In this document: positions 31,261 through 41,270 of the stretch, piece after piece
Layout of the letters: each line of letters starts with the position of its first letter
Position numbering within the stretch: the stretch's first letter is position 1
Assembly (NCBI RefSeq): GCF_025144225.1
Contig: NZ_JALXXB010000001.1
Coordinates: 186,001-250,000, forward strand
Reading direction: 5' to 3'
Length of the DNA stretch: 64,000 nucleotides
Origin: Aestuariimicrobium sp. p3-SID1156
Lineage (GTDB): Bacteria > Actinomycetota > Actinomycetes > Propionibacteriales > Propionibacteriaceae
Notes under the pieces: generated by a model
Database searches by the model: none
Told to the model about the DNA's origin: nothing
Seen by the model: the letters and a program-made list of their open reading frames with translations, nothing else
Program-made: the position numbers and the translations under genes

Positions 31261-33791
31261 TCCTGCACCTCCCCGCTCCATTCGGACGCCTTGAGGGGAA
31301 TCCGAATCTCCATGGTGAGACCTCCGCCGGGGGTGTCGCGGGCAGCCACGCTGGCGCCGAGCGCCTCCGCGAACCCGGCGGCGACGGCCAGGCCGAGGCC
31401 GACGCCCCCTCCGGTGCGTCCGCCATCGCCCAGTTGCTGGAAGGGCTGGAAGATCTGCTCGCGCCGCGAGGCCGGGACGCCCGGGCCGCGGTCGACCACG
31501 GAGAGCACCAGCTGGTCCTCCTCGCGGTCGGCCCGCAATTCCACCAGGACGCCCTCGGGCTGGTGCCGCAGGGCGTTGTCGACAAGGTTCGCCAGGATGC
31601 GCTCCACCAGTCCCGCGTCGGTGTGCACCACGGGAGCCCCGGGTTCCACCGTGAGCTTCAGACGCTGCGGGTCGTGGTCCCGGGCCACCGCGAGCAGCAA
31701 CTCCTCGGGGCTGACCGCATCCTCGACGAGGCTGAGGTGGCCGGTGCGCAGGCGGGTCATGTCCAGCAGGTTCTCGATCAGCCGCTCGAGTCGGTCGGCG
31801 TTCTCATCCACCATGCCGAGCAGTTCGCGGCGATCGGCCTCGGGCCAGTCCACTTCGGTCGAGAGCAGCGAGGAGGAGCTGGCCTTGATCGCCGCCAGCG
31901 GCGTCCTCAGGTCATGGGAGATGGCCGCCAGCAGGGCGGTCTGCAGGCTGTCGCGGGCGGCCAGTTCTCCCACCTGACGAGCCTGTTCGCGCAGCTCGTC
32001 GCGCTCCCGGCGGGCCTGGAACTGATGCCCGAAGGCGGTCAGGACGCGTTCGTCGGAGGGGGTGAGGGCGGGGCCGTGGCAGCTGATCTGCAGGTGGTCG
32101 CTGATGGCGACATGGGAGACGTGCTGGTCCTCCTCGTCGGCATGGCCAACCTCGGCCAGGGTGCGCCAGGGGGAGGTGACCGAGTCACGTGCCCGCAGCT
32201 GCACCAGACGTTGGCGGAAGGTGTCGCGGACGAGCCCGAGCGCAGATTCGGTGGTGAGGTTGGCAGCCAGGGTCTGCTCGGTGAGCAGGAAGAGGGTGTC
32301 GGACTCCGAGCGGGCACGAATGGCCTGACGGGCCCGGGAGACGGAGGCGTCCACCAATCCGGCCACGGCGATGGCGACCAGCAGGGAGATGACGAGGGCG
32401 GCCACCGATTTCGGGTCGGAGATGGTGAAGGTGTGCAGCGGCGGGGTGAACCACCAGTTGACCAGCAGGAAACCGAGAACCGCGCTCAGCACCGCGGGCC
32501 AGAGGCCACCCAGCAGCGCGACCGCGACGGTGAGGGCCAGGAAGGCCATCATCGCGAAGGACTCGTTGTGGTCCTTCCAGTGCCACAGGCCCCAGGTGAG
32601 CGCTGCCGGGCCCATCGCGGCGACGCCGAAGGCGGTCAGGCGACGACGCAGCGACAACTGGGGACGCCGCCGGTGCGCGCCAGTCGAGGACCAGTCGTGG
32701 CTGACCACGTGCACATCGATGTCGCCCGCCCCGGCGATCACCTGGCGGTCGACCGGGGTGCGGAACAGGCGTTGCCAGCGTGAGGATCGGGTGTTGCCGA
32801 CCACGACCGAGGTGGCATTCACCTTCTGGGCGTACTCGAGCAGCACCTGGGCGGGGTCGTCGCCGGTGAGGGTGATGAAGGTGCCCTGGAGGTCCTCCAC
32901 GAGGCGGCGCTGGTCGACCAGTTCGCGGCGGTCGGTATGGACGAGGCCGTCTTGGCGGGCGACGTAGACCGCAATCAGGTCACCACCGGCACCCTTGTGG
33001 GCAACCCGTGCGCCGCGGCGCAGCAGGGCAGCTCCTTCGGGTCCGCCGGACAGTGCGACCACGACGCGGTCGCGGGTCTGCCAGGTGCGACGGATGGACT
33101 GGTCCTCCCGGTAGCGTGTCAACCCCTCATCGACCCGGTCCGCGACCCAGAGCAGGGCCAGTTCGCGCAGGGCGGCCAGGTTGCCGTGGCGGAAGTAGTT
33201 GCGCAGGGCGGCGTCGATCTTCTCCCCGGAGTAGATGTTGCCATGGGCCATCCGGCGCCGGATCGCCTCGGGATCCATGTCGACCAGTTCGATCTGGTCA
33301 GCGGCCCGCACGATCGCATCCGGGACGGTTTCGCGCTGGGTGATGCCGGTGATCTGGGTCACCACGTCGTTCAGGGATTCCAGGTGCTGGATGTTGACGG
33401 TGGTGATCACGTCGATGCCAGCGGCGAGGAGTTCGTCGACGTCCTCGGCGCGGCGGGCATTGCGTGACCCCGGGACATTGGTATGGGCCAGTTCGTCGAC
33501 CAGCGCCAGCTCGGGGCGTCGGGCCAGGACGGCATCGATGTCCATCTCGGTGAACTGGGTGCCGCGGTAGTCGATGGTGCGTCGGGGGACCAGCTCCAGC
33601 CCCTCGAGCTGGGCGGCGGTGTTGACGCGTCCGTGGGTTTCGACCAGGGCGACGACGACGTCGGTGCCACGGTCCCGGCGCCGGCGTCCCTCGCACAGCA
33701 TCGCGTAGGTCTTGCCGACGCCGGGGGCGGCCCCGAGCAGGACGCGCAGGGTGCCGCGGCGTCCAGTTCGGGGCTCACCCTCAGTACTCAT
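31257..33791 (-). CDS. kdpD: Sensor histidine kinase KdpD
   Basis: 844 residues. The N-terminal KdpD domain carries a Walker-type loop (LLGAAPGVGKTYAML); a universal-stress-like domain follows (~245-370); four helices lie at ~405-510; then a GAF-like region, the phosphorylated His in AAISHDLRTPLAAI and the HATPase motifs NLVDNALRHQPEG, DRGPGVP and GVGLGLAVAAG. It senses potassium limitation and phosphorylates KdpE. ATG at 33791 is used because GGAAGG lies nine bases upstream; ATG at 33800 would leave no space for a ribosome site. Confidence 0.93.
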   Translation of the reverse strand: MSTEGEPRTGRRGTLRVLLGAAPGVGKTYAMLCEGRRRRDRGTDVVVALVETHGRVNTAAQLEGLELVPRRTIDYRGTQFTEMDIDAVLARRPELALVDELAHTNVPGSRNARRAEDVDELLAAGIDVITTVNIQHLESLNDVVTQITGITQRETVPDAIVRAADQIELVDMDPEAIRRRMAHGNIYSGEKIDAALRNYFRHGNLAALRELALLWVADRVDEGLTRYREDQSIRRTWQTRDRVVVALSGGPEGAALLRRGARVAHKGAGGDLIAVYVARQDGLVHTDRRELVDQRRLVEDLQGTFITLTGDDPAQVLLEYAQKVNATSVVVGNTRSSRWQRLFRTPVDRQVIAGAGDIDVHVVSHDWSSTGAHRRRPQLSLRRRLTAFGVAAMGPAALTWGLWHWKDHNESFAMMAFLALTVAVALLGGLWPAVLSAVLGFLLVNWWFTPPLHTFTISDPKSVAALVISLLVAIAVAGLVDASVSRARQAIRARSESDTLFLLTEQTLAANLTTESALGLVRDTFRQRLVQLRARDSVTSPWRTLAEVGHADEEDQHVSHVAISDHLQISCHGPALTPSDERVLTAFGHQFQARRERDELREQARQVGELAARDSLQTALLAAISHDLRTPLAAIKASSSSLLSTEVDWPEADRRELLGMVDENADRLERLIENLLDMTRLRTGHLSLVEDAVSPEELLLAVARDHDPQRLKLTVEPGAPVVHTDAGLVERILANLVDNALRHQPEGVLVELRADREEDQLVLSVVDRGPGVPASRREQIFQPFQQLGDGGRTGGGVGLGLAVAAGFAEALGASVAARDTPGGGLTMEIRIPLKASEWSGEVQE

Positions 33792-33810
33792 GGGGTCCAT
33801 CCTTCCAGTG

Positions 33811-34371
33811 CTACTTGCCCAGGGCGTGCAGGCACATGTTGGCCTCGAGCACATTCACAGTGCGTTCGCCGAGGAACCCGAGACGGCGTCCGCGGGTGGC
33901 CTCGTCGATGCACTGCTGGACGCGGCCGGTCTCCACGCCGCGGGCCTTCGCGATGCGCTCAACCTGCTGCTGGGCCCAGGTGGTCGAGATGTGTGGGTCG
34001 AGCCCGGAGCCGGAGGTGGTGAGGGCATCGGCCGGCGCCTTGGCCCCCCGGATCTCCTTCAGGCCGGTGACGGTCTTGAGCAGCTCGGGAGAGTTCGGCC
34101 CCAGGTTCGAGCTGCCGGAGGCGCGCCCGTCGTAGTCAGCGGCGGAGGGACGTCCCCACAGCCATTCCTTGCCGGTGAACTGCTGGCCGATCAGGCGCGA
34201 ACCGACCTCGCGTCCATTCGCGGTGACGATTGACCCCTCGGCCTTGCCCGGGGCCAGGACGTGGCCGATGCCCCAGATGGCCAGCGGGTAGAGGGCGCCC
34301 AGGATCACGGTGAGCAGGGCCATGATGCGCAGGCCCGCGAGCAGGTGGTGCAGGTAGGACTTCATGATCAT
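33811..34371 (-). CDS. kdpC: Potassium-transporting ATPase subunit C
   Basis: 186 residues with a single N-terminal membrane helix (~15-38; [20 protein letters not shown]) and the conserved [18 protein letters not shown] and GSGLDPHIS motifs of KdpC. It stabilises the KdpFABC complex and is thought to aid potassium or ATP affinity. The start codon overlaps the kdpB stop (ATGA). The C-terminal part is slightly longer than in many homologues ([16 protein letters not shown]). Confidence 0.94.
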   Translation of the reverse strand: MIMKSYLHHLLAGLRIMALLTVILGALYPLAIWGIGHVLAPGKAEGSIVTANGREVGSRLIGQQFTGKEWLWGRPSAADYDGRASGSSNLGPNSPELLKTVTGLKEIRGAKAPADALTTSGSGLDPHISTTWAQQQVERIAKARGVETGRVQQCIDEATRGRRLGFLGERTVNVLEANMCLHALGK

Positions 34372-36500
34372 CCAATTCCGAGGAGGGTGAGCAGCATGTC
34401 GATGAGTTTGATGCCGATGAACGGGGCGACCAGGCCGCCCAGGCCGTAGACCAGCAGGTTGCGGCGCAGCAGGGCGCTGGCCGAGCTGGCCCGCTGGGTG
34501 ACGCCCTTGAGGGCCAGCGGGACCAGGGCGATGATGATCAGGGCGTTGAAGATGACCGCCGAGAGGATCGCCGACTCCGGGGAGTGCAGTCGCATGATGT
34601 TCAGCGCCCCGAGCTGGGGGTGCAGGGCCACGAACAGCGCCGGGATGATGGCGAAGTACTTGGCCACGTCATTGGCGATGGAGAAGGTGGTCAGGGCTCC
34701 GCGGGTCATCAGCAGCTGCTTGCCGATCTGCACGATCTCGATCAGCTTGGTGGGGTCGGAGTCGAGGTCGACCATGTTGCCGGCCTCCTTGGCGGCCGAG
34801 GTGCCCGTGTTCATGGCGACACCGACATCGGCCTGGGCCAGCGCGGGGGCGTCATTGGTGCCGTCACCGGTCATCGCGACCATGGCACCGCCGGACTGCT
34901 CCTGCTTGATGAGGGCCACCTTGTCCGAGGGACGCGCCTCGGCCAGGAAGTCGTCGACACCGGCCTCCTTGGCGATGGCCGCGGCGGTCACCGGGTTGTC
35001 GCCGGTGATCATGACAGTGCGAATGCCCATGGCACGGAGCGCCTCGAAGCGCTCCTTCATGCCGTCCTTGACGATGTCCTTCAGGTGGATGACGCCGAGC
35101 ACGCGGGCACGACCATTCGGATCACGGCTGGCCACCACCAGCGGGGTGCCGCCGGTGGAGGACACCTGCTGGACCAGCTCATCGACCTGGGTGTCGACGC
35201 TGGCACCGTGCTCGCGGGCCCAGGCGATGCAGGCTGAGGGTGCACCCTTGCGGATGCTGGTGCCATCGGCCAGGTCGACGCCGGACATGCGGGTCTCGGC
35301 CGAGAACGGGATGTGGGTGGCTTCGCGGGCCCTCTGGATCGCGTGGTCGGCGGTGTCGGGGTGGCGTTCGCCGACGAAGTCGATCACCGAGCGACCCTCG
35401 GGAGTCTCATCGGCCAGGGAGGACAGCAGGGCCGCCTCGGCCAGGCTGGCGTCCGAGACACCGTGGTTGCGCAGCAGCTCGGACGCCCGTCGGTTGCCGT
35501 GGGTGATGGTTCCGGTCTTGTCGAGCAGCAGGGTGGTGCAGTCACCAGCGGCCTCGACGGCGCGTCCGGACATGGCCAGCACATTGCGCTGGACCAGGCG
35601 GTCCATGCCGGCGATTCCGATGGCGGACAGGAGGGCGCCGATCGTGGTGGGGATCAGGCAGACCAACAGGGCCACCAGGATCACCACGGGAACCCCGGCG
35701 CCGGCGTGGATGGCGAAGGGCTGCAGGGTCATCACGGCGAGCAGGAAGATGATCGTCAGGCTGGACAGCAGGATGCCGAGGGCGACCTCGTTGGGGGTCT
35801 TCTGCCGCTCGGCGCCCTCCACGAGGGCGATCATCCGGTCCAGGAAGGACTGGCCCGGTTCCTGGCTGATCCGCACGACGATGCGGTCGGACAGGACGCG
35901 GGTACCACCGGTGACCGCGGACCGGTCGCCGCCGGACTCGCGGATCACGGGCGCCGACTCGCCGGTGATGGCGGACTCGTCGACGCTGGCCACACCCTCG
36001 ATGACGTCACCATCACCCGGGATGACCTGCCCGGCCTCGACGACCACCACGTCACCGCGGCGCAGCTCGGAGCTGGGCACCTCGTTCTCGATGCCATTGA
36101 CGAGCAGGCGGGCGGTGGTGGTCTGCTTGGCGGCCCGCAGGTGGGCCGCCTGGGCCTTGCCACGACCCTCGGCGACAGCATCGGCCAGGTTGGCGAAGAT
36201 GACGGTCAGCCACAGCCAGATGACGATCGAGATGCTGAACAGCGAGGGGTGCAGGATCGCCAGCACAGTGCTGAAGACCGATCCGACCTGGACCACGAAC
36301 ATGACCGGGTTGCGCACCATGATCCTCGGATCGAGGCGCTTGATGGCGTCCGGGAGGGCCTTCAGCATGAGGGTCGGCAGCGGCGCCCTGTTCGCGGTCG
36401 GCTTGTGGTGTCCGTGGGTGGACGCGACCAGCGTGCGCTCGGACGAGTCCTGCTCCGAAGGGCTCTTCGGCTGGTTGTGGGGGGTGAGGGTGGCGGTCAC
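34368..36500 (-). CDS. kdpB: Potassium-transporting ATPase subunit B (P-type)
   Basis: 710 residues. P-type ATPase motifs are intact: TGES (179-182, the site of inhibitory Ser phosphorylation in E. coli), DKTGT (327-331, phosphorylated Asp), the nucleotide-binding region around [11 protein letters not shown], and [10 protein letters not shown] in the hinge. Seven membrane helices. A ~45-residue His/Ser-rich cytoplasmic N-terminus precedes the family core. It energises K+ uptake through KdpA. GTG start overlapping the kdpA stop (GTGA). Confidence 0.95.
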   Translation of the reverse strand: MTATLTPHNQPKSPSEQDSSERTLVASTHGHHKPTANRAPLPTLMLKALPDAIKRLDPRIMVRNPVMFVVQVGSVFSTVLAILHPSLFSISIVIWLWLTVIFANLADAVAEGRGKAQAAHLRAAKQTTTARLLVNGIENEVPSSELRRGDVVVVEAGQVIPGDGDVIEGVASVDESAITGESAPVIRESGGDRSAVTGGTRVLSDRIVVRISQEPGQSFLDRMIALVEGAERQKTPNEVALGILLSSLTIIFLLAVMTLQPFAIHAGAGVPVVILVALLVCLIPTTIGALLSAIGIAGMDRLVQRNVLAMSGRAVEAAGDCTTLLLDKTGTITHGNRRASELLRNHGVSDASLAEAALLSSLADETPEGRSVIDFVGERHPDTADHAIQRAREATHIPFSAETRMSGVDLADGTSIRKGAPSACIAWAREHGASVDTQVDELVQQVSSTGGTPLVVASRDPNGRARVLGVIHLKDIVKDGMKERFEALRAMGIRTVMITGDNPVTAAAIAKEAGVDDFLAEARPSDKVALIKQEQSGGAMVAMTGDGTNDAPALAQADVGVAMNTGTSAAKEAGNMVDLDSDPTKLIEIVQIGKQLLMTRGALTTFSIANDVAKYFAIIPALFVALHPQLGALNIMRLHSPESAILSAVIFNALIIIALVPLALKGVTQRASSASALLRRNLLVYGLGGLVAPFIGIKLIDMLLTLLGIG

Positions 36501-38158
36501 AGGAGTGCCTCCGCAATCGGTCCCAGCGCGAGGGCGGGGAAGAAGGTGAGCGCTGCCACGATGAGCACGATGCCCAGGCAGAGCGTGATGAACAGGGGTC
36601 CGTGGGTAGGCAGGGTGCCCGCTGTGGCGGGGACGCGCTGCTGCTGGGCGAGGCTGCCGGCGAGCTTCAGCGCGAAGACGATCGGCAGGAAGCGTCCGAA
36701 CAGCATCGCCAGGCCGATGCCCACGGTGTGCAGGGGTGAGGCGGCATTGAAGCCGGCGAAGGCGGAGCCGTTGTTGTTGGCGCCCGAGGTGTAGGCGTAG
36801 AGGATCTCGCTGAGGCCGTGCGGGCCGGCGTCCTGCAGGGTTGCCTGGCCGCCGGGCAGCATCAGGGTGATCGCAGCGCCGAAGAGCATCGCCATCGGCA
36901 TCACTAGGATGTAGAGCGCGACCGAGGTCATCTCGGCCCTGCCCAGGCGCTTGCCCAGGTACTCGGGGGTGCGCCCGACCATCAGCCCGCTGATGAAGAC
37001 GGTCAGCAGGGCGATGACGAGCAGGCCGTAGAGCCCGGTGCCGACACCCCCGGGGGAGACCTCACCGAGCAGCATGTTCAGCATCAGGATGCCGCCACCA
37101 GCCGCAGTCCAGGAGTCGTGCATGGAGTTCACCGCACCGGTCGAGGTGCCGGTGCCGGTGGTGCCGTAGAGCACTGTGCCCCAGATGCCGAAGCGCTGCT
37201 CCTTGCCCTCCATGGAGCCACCGGCTGCCATCAGCGCGGTGCCCTTGTGGGCGAGTTCGGCGGCGACCGCGAGACCGAAGGAGGCCAGCTGCAGAGTGGC
37301 CATGACGGCCAGGATCGCGAAGCCCTGGCGACGGTCACGCACCATGCGTCCGAAGGTGAACGGCAGCGAGAAGGGGATGACGGTCATCGCCCAGATGGCG
37401 AGGATGTTGGTCAGGGCCGTGGCGTTCTCGAAGGGGTGGGCGCCATTGGCGTTGAAGAAGCCGCCGCCATTGGTGCCGAGCTGCTTGATGGCCTCCTGGC
37501 TGGCGATGGGGCCGAGCGGAATGTCCTGCTGGGCACCCGTCAGGGTGGTGACCTGGTGGCCGGCGGCAAAGCTCTGGATCACGCCCTCGCATACGAAGAT
37601 GGTGGCGACCACGATGGCCAGGGGCAGCAGCAGGCGCAGGCTGACGCGGGTGACGTCAACCCAGAAGTTGCCCAGCTTGTCGGTGCCCATCCGGGCGAAC
37701 CCGCGGACCAGGGCGAAGGCGACGCTGATGCCGACCGCGCCGGAGACGAAGTTCTGCACGGTCAGTCCGAGCATCTGCGGCAGGTGGCCGATGGCGGCCT
37801 CGCCGGAATACCACTGCCAGTTCGTGTTGGTGACGAAGGAGACGGCGGTGTTGAAGGCTCCGTCGGCGGGGAAGTTCTCCCGTCCGAAGGTGAGGGGGAG
37901 CCAGCGCTGGATGCGCAGCAGCAGGTAGAGCAGCAGCAGGCCCGCGAGGCTGAATCCCAGCACGGAGCGGGCATAGTGCCGCCAGTTCTGTTCGGTGCCG
38001 GCGTCCACACCGGTGAAGCGGTAGAGCAGGCGTTCGACGCGGGTGTGCTTCTCGCCCTGGGCGATGCGGGCCATGTAGGCACCGAGCGGGACGTGGGCAG
38101 CCGCGATGAGGCAGATGTAGAAGGCGAGCTGGAGGAGCCCGGCAGTGGTGGTCGTCAT
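36497..38158 (-). CDS. kdpA: Potassium-transporting ATPase subunit A
   Basis: 553 residues, about ten helices with four selectivity-filter-like repeats, including [48 protein letters not shown] and [16 protein letters not shown]. It is the potassium-binding channel-like subunit of KdpFABC in the cytoplasmic membrane. It begins 10 bp after kdpF and overlaps kdpB by four bases. Confidence 0.95.
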   Translation of the reverse strand: MTTTTAGLLQLAFYICLIAAAHVPLGAYMARIAQGEKHTRVERLLYRFTGVDAGTEQNWRHYARSVLGFSLAGLLLLYLLLRIQRWLPLTFGRENFPADGAFNTAVSFVTNTNWQWYSGEAAIGHLPQMLGLTVQNFVSGAVGISVAFALVRGFARMGTDKLGNFWVDVTRVSLRLLLPLAIVVATIFVCEGVIQSFAAGHQVTTLTGAQQDIPLGPIASQEAIKQLGTNGGGFFNANGAHPFENATALTNILAIWAMTVIPFSLPFTFGRMVRDRRQGFAILAVMATLQLASFGLAVAAELAHKGTALMAAGGSMEGKEQRFGIWGTVLYGTTGTGTSTGAVNSMHDSWTAAGGGILMLNMLLGEVSPGGVGTGLYGLLVIALLTVFISGLMVGRTPEYLGKRLGRAEMTSVALYILVMPMAMLFGAAITLMLPGGQATLQDAGPHGLSEILYAYTSGANNNGSAFAGFNAASPLHTVGIGLAMLFGRFLPIVFALKLAGSLAQQQRVPATAGTLPTHGPLFITLCLGIVLIVAALTFFPALALGPIAEALL

Positions 38159-38168
38159 GGCTGCCCCC

Positions 38169-38252
38169 TCAGAACTTCTCGGGACGCAGGAGGGTGACGA
38201 ACAGGTAGACCAGCAGGGCGAAGCCCAGGACGGCGGCGATGATGTTCTCCAT
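38169..38252 (-). CDS. kdpF: Potassium-transporting ATPase subunit F
   Basis: 27 residues: MENIIAAVLGFALLVYLFVT then LLRPEKF, a single membrane helix ending in the family's RPEKF motif. It is the small stabilising subunit of KdpFABC and is too short for ordinary gene calling. Its ATG overlaps the stop codon of another tiny membrane ORF (TGATG). Confidence 0.88.
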   Translation of the reverse strand: MENIIAAVLGFALLVYLFVTLLRPEKF

Positions 38253-38332
38253 CACTGCTCCCGGACGCTGGTCAGCGCGTGCAGGGCGGCGAAGAAGACC
38301 ACCATCACGGCGATGAGTGCGAGATCGGACAT
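38252..38332 (-). CDS. Small single-helix membrane protein upstream of kdpF
   Basis: 26 residues, MSDLALIAVMVVFFAALHAL then TSVREQ: one hydrophobic helix with a short polar C-terminus. It is translationally coupled to kdpF through TGATG. Similar short membrane ORFs precede kdpF in other actinobacterial kdp operons as I recall them, but no function is known. It is probably an accessory peptide of the pump or a leader peptide. Confidence 0.65.
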   Translation of the reverse strand: MSDLALIAVMVVFFAALHALTSVREQ

Positions 38333-38372
38333 GGGTCCATCGAATGCCCGCACGAGGGGGTGGTCAGCCAAT

Positions 38373-38392
38373 CTTGATGCCTTCTTGATGCC
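38373..38392. promoter_or_regulatory. 11-bp direct repeat, candidate KdpE site
   Basis: CTTGATGCC occurs twice with an 11-bp period (38373-38381 and 38384-38392), about 41-60 bp upstream of the first kdp start. OmpR-family regulators such as KdpE bind direct repeats with this spacing. Confidence 0.5.
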
Positions 38393-38440
38393 GGGCGGAG
38401 CGGTCTTGGCGAAGCCTTGGCTGCAGCCGCTGCAGCACAC

Positions 38441-38472
38441 AACGCGCCGGACCTTGGAAGGTCCGGCGCGTT
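38441..38472. terminator. Perfect 15-bp stem hairpin
   Basis: AACGCGCCGGACCTT and its exact reverse complement flank a 2-nt loop. It looks like a terminator, but no gene ends beside it; it lies upstream of the kdp operon. Confidence 0.55.
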
Positions 38473-38779
38473 GGATGTCTCGTGGGCCCTCCTGCTGTCG
38501 CAGGATCAAGTGGCGCGTGCGATTTACTGCACTTCACGAGAGGAAGCACGGACTCCGTGCGCGCCCCCAAAAGTTCGGCCCCATTGGGCAGGAAGTAGTC
38601 GACGTGGGGGATGACCCGGAGAGAGCAGCAGCCTCGCTTCCGGTGAATGGTGGTCCTGTAGTCGTGGCCAAGTTGGCGCTCAGCAGAGCGGCCATCATCG
38701 ACTGCATCCAAGTTGGTGGCTACGCCTTCAGACCAGAGGGAAGCCTTGCTGACAGAACTCCGTTCGTATGGTGACCTGC
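38473..38779. other. Unassigned stretch between hairpin and yibE/F
   Basis: About 300 bp with no convincing gene on either strand; base composition appears less GC-rich than the flanks. Weak open frames on both strands show no recognisable family. It may be remnant or regulatory DNA. Confidence 0.35.
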
Positions 38780-40231
38780 CTACTCCGGCCGCTTGAAGAT
38801 TGAGTCGTCCCTCGGTGCTCCTCGTCGCGGACGCACCGGGGCGTCCTTGGGTTCGTCATCCTCGGGTGCGGGGCTGGCGCTCCTCCGTGAGGCAGCCGGA
38901 GCGAGCCCGAGCGCTGGGTCGTGGGCGGGTTCCCGGACGGGTTCCTCGTCCTTCTCGTGGGGGTGTTCGTAGCGCCCCCTGTCCGCCCTGTCCTCCGTGG
39001 GCTCGGAGGCGGGGGTGGAGTCGGCCACGGCGCGGCCGGCGGTGACCGAGATGACTCCCACGGCGGTCGTCAGCGGTACTGCCAGGACCAACCCGATCGA
39101 GCCGATCACGGTGCGCAAGATCTCGCCGGCGAACATCTCCTGGACCAGCATCTGGCGGATGGGCTGGTGGTAGACCTCGATCAGGAGCAGCACCGAGAGA
39201 GCCGCACCCGCGGAGGCGAAGGCGATGGTGTACACGGTTGAGGCGATGTGGTCGCGTCCAATGCGCATGGCTGAGCGGTAGAGCTCCCAGGGACGCTTTT
39301 CCGAGCGGGAGAGCTCCCAGACGGCGGAGGCCTGGGTAATGGTCACGTCGTTGAGCGCCCCCATCGCACCGACGATGATCGAGCAGACCACGATCGATGT
39401 CAGTTTCAGGTCCGGGGCAGAGGCGGCGAGCATGAAGTCGTCCTCGTGCACGACGCCGGTGAGGTGGGCCCAGCGCGTCCCGATGACACCCAGGATGGCC
39501 GCCACGAGCAGGCCGAACAGCGTCCCCACCAACGCAGTCGTGGTGCGCACCGTGAACCCGTGGGAGGTGTAGAGCACCACGAACATGATCGCCGCGCTGC
39601 CGACGACGCCGACGAGCAGCGGGTCCTTGCCCTGCAGCAGGTTCGGCATCATGAACTGGGTCAACATCCAGAAGGCGAAGCCCAGGCCGAGCAGGGAGAG
39701 CACACCGCGCACCCTGGCCACCGCCACGATCGCCACCGCGAAGAGAATGACGAAGAACAGCAGCGGGGTGCTGCGCTCGAAGTCGATGAAGGAGTAGATG
39801 GTGGCGCCCTCGACGGGCACCCGATACATCCGCACCTGCTGGCCGGGTTTCGCACCGGATTCGTAGACCGGGGAGGAGATGTCGAACTTCGTGCTCTGCC
39901 CCTTGTCAGGGCCATCGTCGATGGTCACCGTCAGTGTGGCGCAGACGGAGGTGTCGCCCGGGAAGCTGCCGGCCTGGTTCTCGCAGGTGAGGGGAGTGAC
40001 CTGCGTGATGGTGCCCCTCTGGATGGTCGTCCCGGGGACCTGCACCGTACCGGTGTCGGTGCGGATGTGGGTCTCCGAGCTCTTGGGCCACATCCAGACC
40101 AGGGCGGCGAAGGTGGCGACAGCGAGTGGGATGAGCGCCGCGATGAGGATGCGCATGGCCGAGCGCTGGTGCAGCTTCTGCTCCGGTGTCAGCGCGACCT
40201 CGTCGGCGTCGTGCGAATGACCATGCCCCAT
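38780..40231 (-). CDS. YibE/F-like membrane protein
   Basis: 483 residues. A His-rich N-terminus (MGHGHSHDADE) precedes one helix (~28-48), an extracytoplasmic OB-like domain (~60-150) and seven to eight helices containing DFMLAASAPDLKLTSIVVCSIIVGAMGALNDVTITQASAV, the family hallmark (GALNDVTITQ). The C-terminal ~75 residues are a disordered acidic/basic tail. YibE/F proteins are of unknown function, and metal or potassium-linked roles have been suggested only by context. GAGGAG precedes the ATG. Confidence 0.85.
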   Translation of the reverse strand: MGHGHSHDADEVALTPEQKLHQRSAMRILIAALIPLAVATFAALVWMWPKSSETHIRTDTGTVQVPGTTIQRGTITQVTPLTCENQAGSFPGDTSVCATLTVTIDDGPDKGQSTKFDISSPVYESGAKPGQQVRMYRVPVEGATIYSFIDFERSTPLLFFVILFAVAIVAVARVRGVLSLLGLGFAFWMLTQFMMPNLLQGKDPLLVGVVGSAAIMFVVLYTSHGFTVRTTTALVGTLFGLLVAAILGVIGTRWAHLTGVVHEDDFMLAASAPDLKLTSIVVCSIIVGAMGALNDVTITQASAVWELSRSEKRPWELYRSAMRIGRDHIASTVYTIAFASAGAALSVLLLIEVYHQPIRQMLVQEMFAGEILRTVIGSIGLVLAVPLTTAVGVISVTAGRAVADSTPASEPTEDRADRGRYEHPHEKDEEPVREPAHDPALGLAPAASRRSASPAPEDDEPKDAPVRPRRGAPRDDSIFKRPE

Positions 40232-40261
40232 GGCGGCTCCTCTCAGACGGGTCCGACCCTA

Positions 40262-40305
40262 CCTGTGAACAACTGTCGACACACGGGTGAGTTGTCCACA
40301 GGTTT
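40262..40305. promoter_or_regulatory. DnaA-box-like pair before the DNA-glycosylase gene
   Basis: CTGTGAACAA (about 40263) and TTGTCCACAGG (about 40291-40301) with an intervening ACACGGGTG element, similar in make-up to the clusters at 8867 and 12985. Confidence 0.4.
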
Positions 40306-40352
40306 GCTGCTCGGCTGGGTTCTGTCAGGGGTGGTGCCTAGTGTGGTCGGCG

Positions 40353-41270
40353 ATGGAGAGAACACGCCTCATCCCGGGTATGGCCGGGTCCCTGGATGCC
40401 CTGATGGGGCGTTTGCAGCGCGGGTACGGTGACCCGACGCTCCGACGCCTGTCCGGGCGCTGGTGGCGTACCTCGACCACTCCTGAGGGGCCTGCACTGG
40501 TCTCTCTGGTCACCGAGGGGGACGCGGTGCGGGCCACCGGGGTCGGGGACGGTGCGCGGTGGGCATTGGAGCAGGTGGACGGTCTGGTCGGGGCCCGGGA
40601 TCATCCCGGGGACTTCGTGACTGACCATCCCGTGCTGTGGCCGGGGTTGCGGCGCGGAGAGGTGCGGTTGTCGGCCACCGGGATGCTCGCGGAGGCGCTG
40701 GCGCCCAATGTGATCGAGCAGAAGGTGACCGGTGCCGAGGCCTTCACCAGCTTCCGACGCCTCGTGCGTCGCTTCGGGACGCGGCCGCCGGGCGCCGAAT
40801 CCGTCGACCACCCGGCCCACCGCATGGCCTGTCCCCCCGACGCGGCGGGCTGGGCACGGATCCCGATCTGGGAGTTCCTGCAGGCCGGAGTGGAGGAGCG
40901 TCGGGCGAGCACGGTGCACCGGGTGATGATGAAGGTTCCCAGCATCGAGCGAGCCCTCGGCGCTGACCGGGATGGGGAGAAGCTGGAGCGCCTGGTGCGG
41001 AGCGTGCCGGGCATTGGGCCGTGGACCGCGGCCAAGGTGCGTCAACAGGTGCTGGGGGACGCGGATGCCTGGTCGATCGACGACTACCACGTGCCCGGCC
41101 TGGTCGTCCACCATCTGGGGGGCGAGAACGCCTCAGTGGTCCTGGAGGAGTTCAGGCCGCATCGCTACCGGGTGGAGTTGGTGCTGCTGCGGCTGGGGAT
41201 GCCCGAGCGGCACGGTGCGCGACGCACATTGCCCACCCACCTGCCGGTGCGGGGTGGCTGGCGTGGCTGA
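40353..41270 (+). CDS. HhH-GPD (AlkA-like) DNA glycosylase
   Basis: 305 residues. The helix-hairpin-helix and Gly/Pro/Asp loop are clear: LVRSVPGIGPWTAAKVRQQVLGDADAWSIDDYHV (~208-241), with the catalytic-type Asp in IDDYHV. There is no C-terminal iron-sulfur cluster. It should excise alkylated bases as in DNA-3-methyladenine glycosylase II. The ATG at 40353 follows a TAGTGT -10 box by eight bases. The stop overlaps the next gene's start region, so the three genes to 42527 form one operon. Confidence 0.82.
   Translation: MERTRLIPGMAGSLDALMGRLQRGYGDPTLRRLSGRWWRTSTTPEGPALVSLVTEGDAVRATGVGDGARWALEQVDGLVGARDHPGDFVTDHPVLWPGLRRGEVRLSATGMLAEALAPNVIEQKVTGAEAFTSFRRLVRRFGTRPPGAESVDHPAHRMACPPDAAGWARIPIWEFLQAGVEERRASTVHRVMMKVPSIERALGADRDGEKLERLVRSVPGIGPWTAAKVRQQVLGDADAWSIDDYHVPGLVVHHLGGENASVVLEEFRPHRYRVELVLLRLGMPERHGARRTLPTHLPVRGGWRG

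Noticed and set aside
34459..36549. 696-codon plus-strand frame opposite kdpB
   Set aside because: Ser/Arg-rich shadow of an intact P-type ATPase gene.
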